Source: UMGS1696 sp963643035
GTDB lineage: Bacteria; Bacillota; Clostridia; Oscillospirales; CAG-272
DNA length: 5,962 nucleotides
Direction: 5' to 3'
Assembly: GCA_963643035.1 (NCBI GenBank)
Contig: CAVIKO010000099.1
Span: 1-5,962 of the forward strand
Below are positions 5,505-5,962 of this stretch, piece after piece. The position numbers and the translations under genes are program-made. The first letter of the stretch is position 1. Every line of letters begins with the position of its first letter. Below the pieces are notes generated by a model that saw nothing but the letters and a program-made list of their open reading frames with translations, did no database searches and was not told where the DNA came from.

Positions 5505-5531
5505 GGAAACAAAATTTCCACGAACTTTTTT
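5505..5531 (+). terminator. Possible weak terminator
   Basis: GGAAA (5505-5509) and TTTCC (5515-5519) form a short stem with a 5-nt loop. A run of six T follows at 5526-5531, but six other bases separate it from the stem, which weakens the case. Confidence 0.25.
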
Positions 5532-5532
5532 C

Positions 5533-5561
5533 ACGGATCGGTGTCTGTATGACCGTTCCGT
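5533..5561. repeat. Imperfect inverted repeat
   Basis: ACGGATCGGT (5533-5542) pairs with ACCGTTCCGT (5552-5561) at 9 of 10 positions around a 9-nt loop. No T-tract follows directly. Role unknown; it may be RNA structure at the operon end. Confidence 0.4.
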
Positions 5562-5597
5562 TTCCCAAGCGAAATACAAAAATCAACAACCAAAATT

Positions 5598-5636
5598 ACC
5601 CGTTTTGTGTCCCACGGATCCATAACGGGTTTTTTT
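5598..5636 (+). terminator. Intrinsic terminator of the rpsF-ssb-rpsR operon
   Basis: ACCCGTT (5598-5604) pairs perfectly with AACGGGT (5624-5630) and is followed at once by six more T (5631-5636). The 19-nt apical part can pair further (GTCC with GGAT). This is the best terminator after rpsR, about 170 nt beyond its stop. Read on the minus strand, the same hairpin is followed by AATTTT, so it could also serve the broken gene that converges on it. Confidence 0.75.
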
Positions 5637-5650
5637 GTGCTTTTCTGTCC

Positions 5651-5888
5651 CTACTCCTCGTCGAACCACTTCTCGTTTCCGGCAAAATCGATGTCGTTGC
5701 TCGTGTAGATATTACCCAGTTTCCCGTGACAAGTGCTGTCTGCGCACAGATGCTTTTCATATATTAGAACGCATTAGGCACCTGTTTTGTTCCCGAAAAG
5801 TCTAATTTGTTATTATACACAAGTCAAAACCATTTGATTTGTACAGCTTTACCAGTTCTTCGTACCCTCTTCCACACTTTTCCTCCAT
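5651..5888 (-). pseudogene. Decayed small gene of unknown function (one stop, one frameshift)
   Basis: Read from ATG 5888 on the minus strand, the first part encodes 28 residues, beginning MEEKCGRGYEELVKLYKSNG and continuing FDLCIITN, then a TAG (5802-5804). The same frame goes on with TFREQNRCLMRSNI to a TGA near 5760. In a shifted frame it continues IYEKHLCADSTCHGKLGNIY, then TSNDIDFAGNEKWFDEE, ending at TAG 5651-5653. The last segment has strongly coding-like codon choice. Restoring one TA in the TATATA tract near 5760 would join the two frames. Joined, it is about 80 residues, soluble, with several Cys/His. No family is recognised. There is no good Shine-Dalgarno; a TATAAT sits at 5927-5932 without a clear -35. 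A frameshift from sequencing error is possible but would not explain the in-frame TAG. Confidence 0.45.
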
Positions 5889-5962
5889 CTCTCTGCTTTT
5901 GGATCATTCCCGCGTCTGCCATCTCTATTATATAATTACAAATTAATAGTTTTTATACATTT
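5889..5962. other. AT-rich intergenic end of the window
   Basis: No gene is visible. TATAAT motifs occur on both strands (minus 5927-5932, plus 5931-5936) in an AT-rich stretch, but neither has a convincing -35 partner at proper spacing, so no promoter is called with confidence. Confidence 0.4.

Noticed and set aside
5549..5767. Plus-strand open frame of 72 codons after rpsR
   Set aside because: It contains the intrinsic terminator and lies opposite the better-supported minus-strand gene remnant; no Shine-Dalgarno.
1..5962. CRISPR, insertion sequence, toxin-antitoxin, phage or defence system
   Set aside because: No spaced repeat array, transposase motif, terminal inverted repeats, or recognisable defence domains were found on either strand.

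Overview
The window looks like a piece of chromosome from an anaerobic Firmicute, probably class Clostridia. The signs are strong purine-rich Shine-Dalgarno sequences (GGGAGG, AGGAGG), consensus sigma-A promoters, the Firmicutes gene order rpsF-ssb-rpsR, a zinc-binding type of S18, and a lipoprotein solute-binding protein paired with an AraC-type regulator. Genes have moderate G+C; the promoter regions and the right-hand end are AT-rich. Genus and species cannot be told from this sequence. I see no insertion sequence, CRISPR array, tRNA, rRNA, prophage or defence gene.

Left part (1-3975) is an accessory, probably carbohydrate-related locus. On the minus strand, an AraC-family regulator (about 1691-2536) is followed by an extracellular solute-binding lipoprotein (66-1553) and, 3 nt after that, the start of a further gene cut by the window edge (1-62). 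On the plus strand, diverging from the regulator, is an FAD-dependent oxidoreductase of the PF12831 type (2677-3975). The regulator/oxidoreductase gap holds two back-to-back promoters whose -10 elements overlap.

The best discovery is regulatory. Two 19-nt half-sites as direct repeats (period 22 bp) lie just upstream of the oxidoreductase -35 box. A related pair (period 21 bp) lies in the same orientation just upstream of the lipoprotein -35 region. In both cases the promoter-proximal copy overlaps the proposed -35 by 3 nt, which is the classic layout for activation by an AraC-family protein. I infer that the regulator switches on both the lipoprotein/transport operon and the divergent oxidoreductase, and may dampen its own transcription. 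Farther upstream of the lipoprotein promoter, two AAACGCGTTT palindromes 22 bp apart suggest a second, LacI-like input.

Middle part (3976-5430) is the housekeeping operon rpsF-ssb-rpsR (ribosomal protein S6, single-stranded DNA-binding protein, ribosomal protein S18). It has a near-consensus extended -10 promoter and a structured leader that could be the S6:S18 autoregulatory element.

Right part (5431-5962) has no intact gene. It holds a series of hairpins behind rpsR ending in a clear intrinsic terminator (5598-5636). On the minus strand there is a decayed small gene (5651-5888), readable as about 80 residues across one stop codon and one frameshift.
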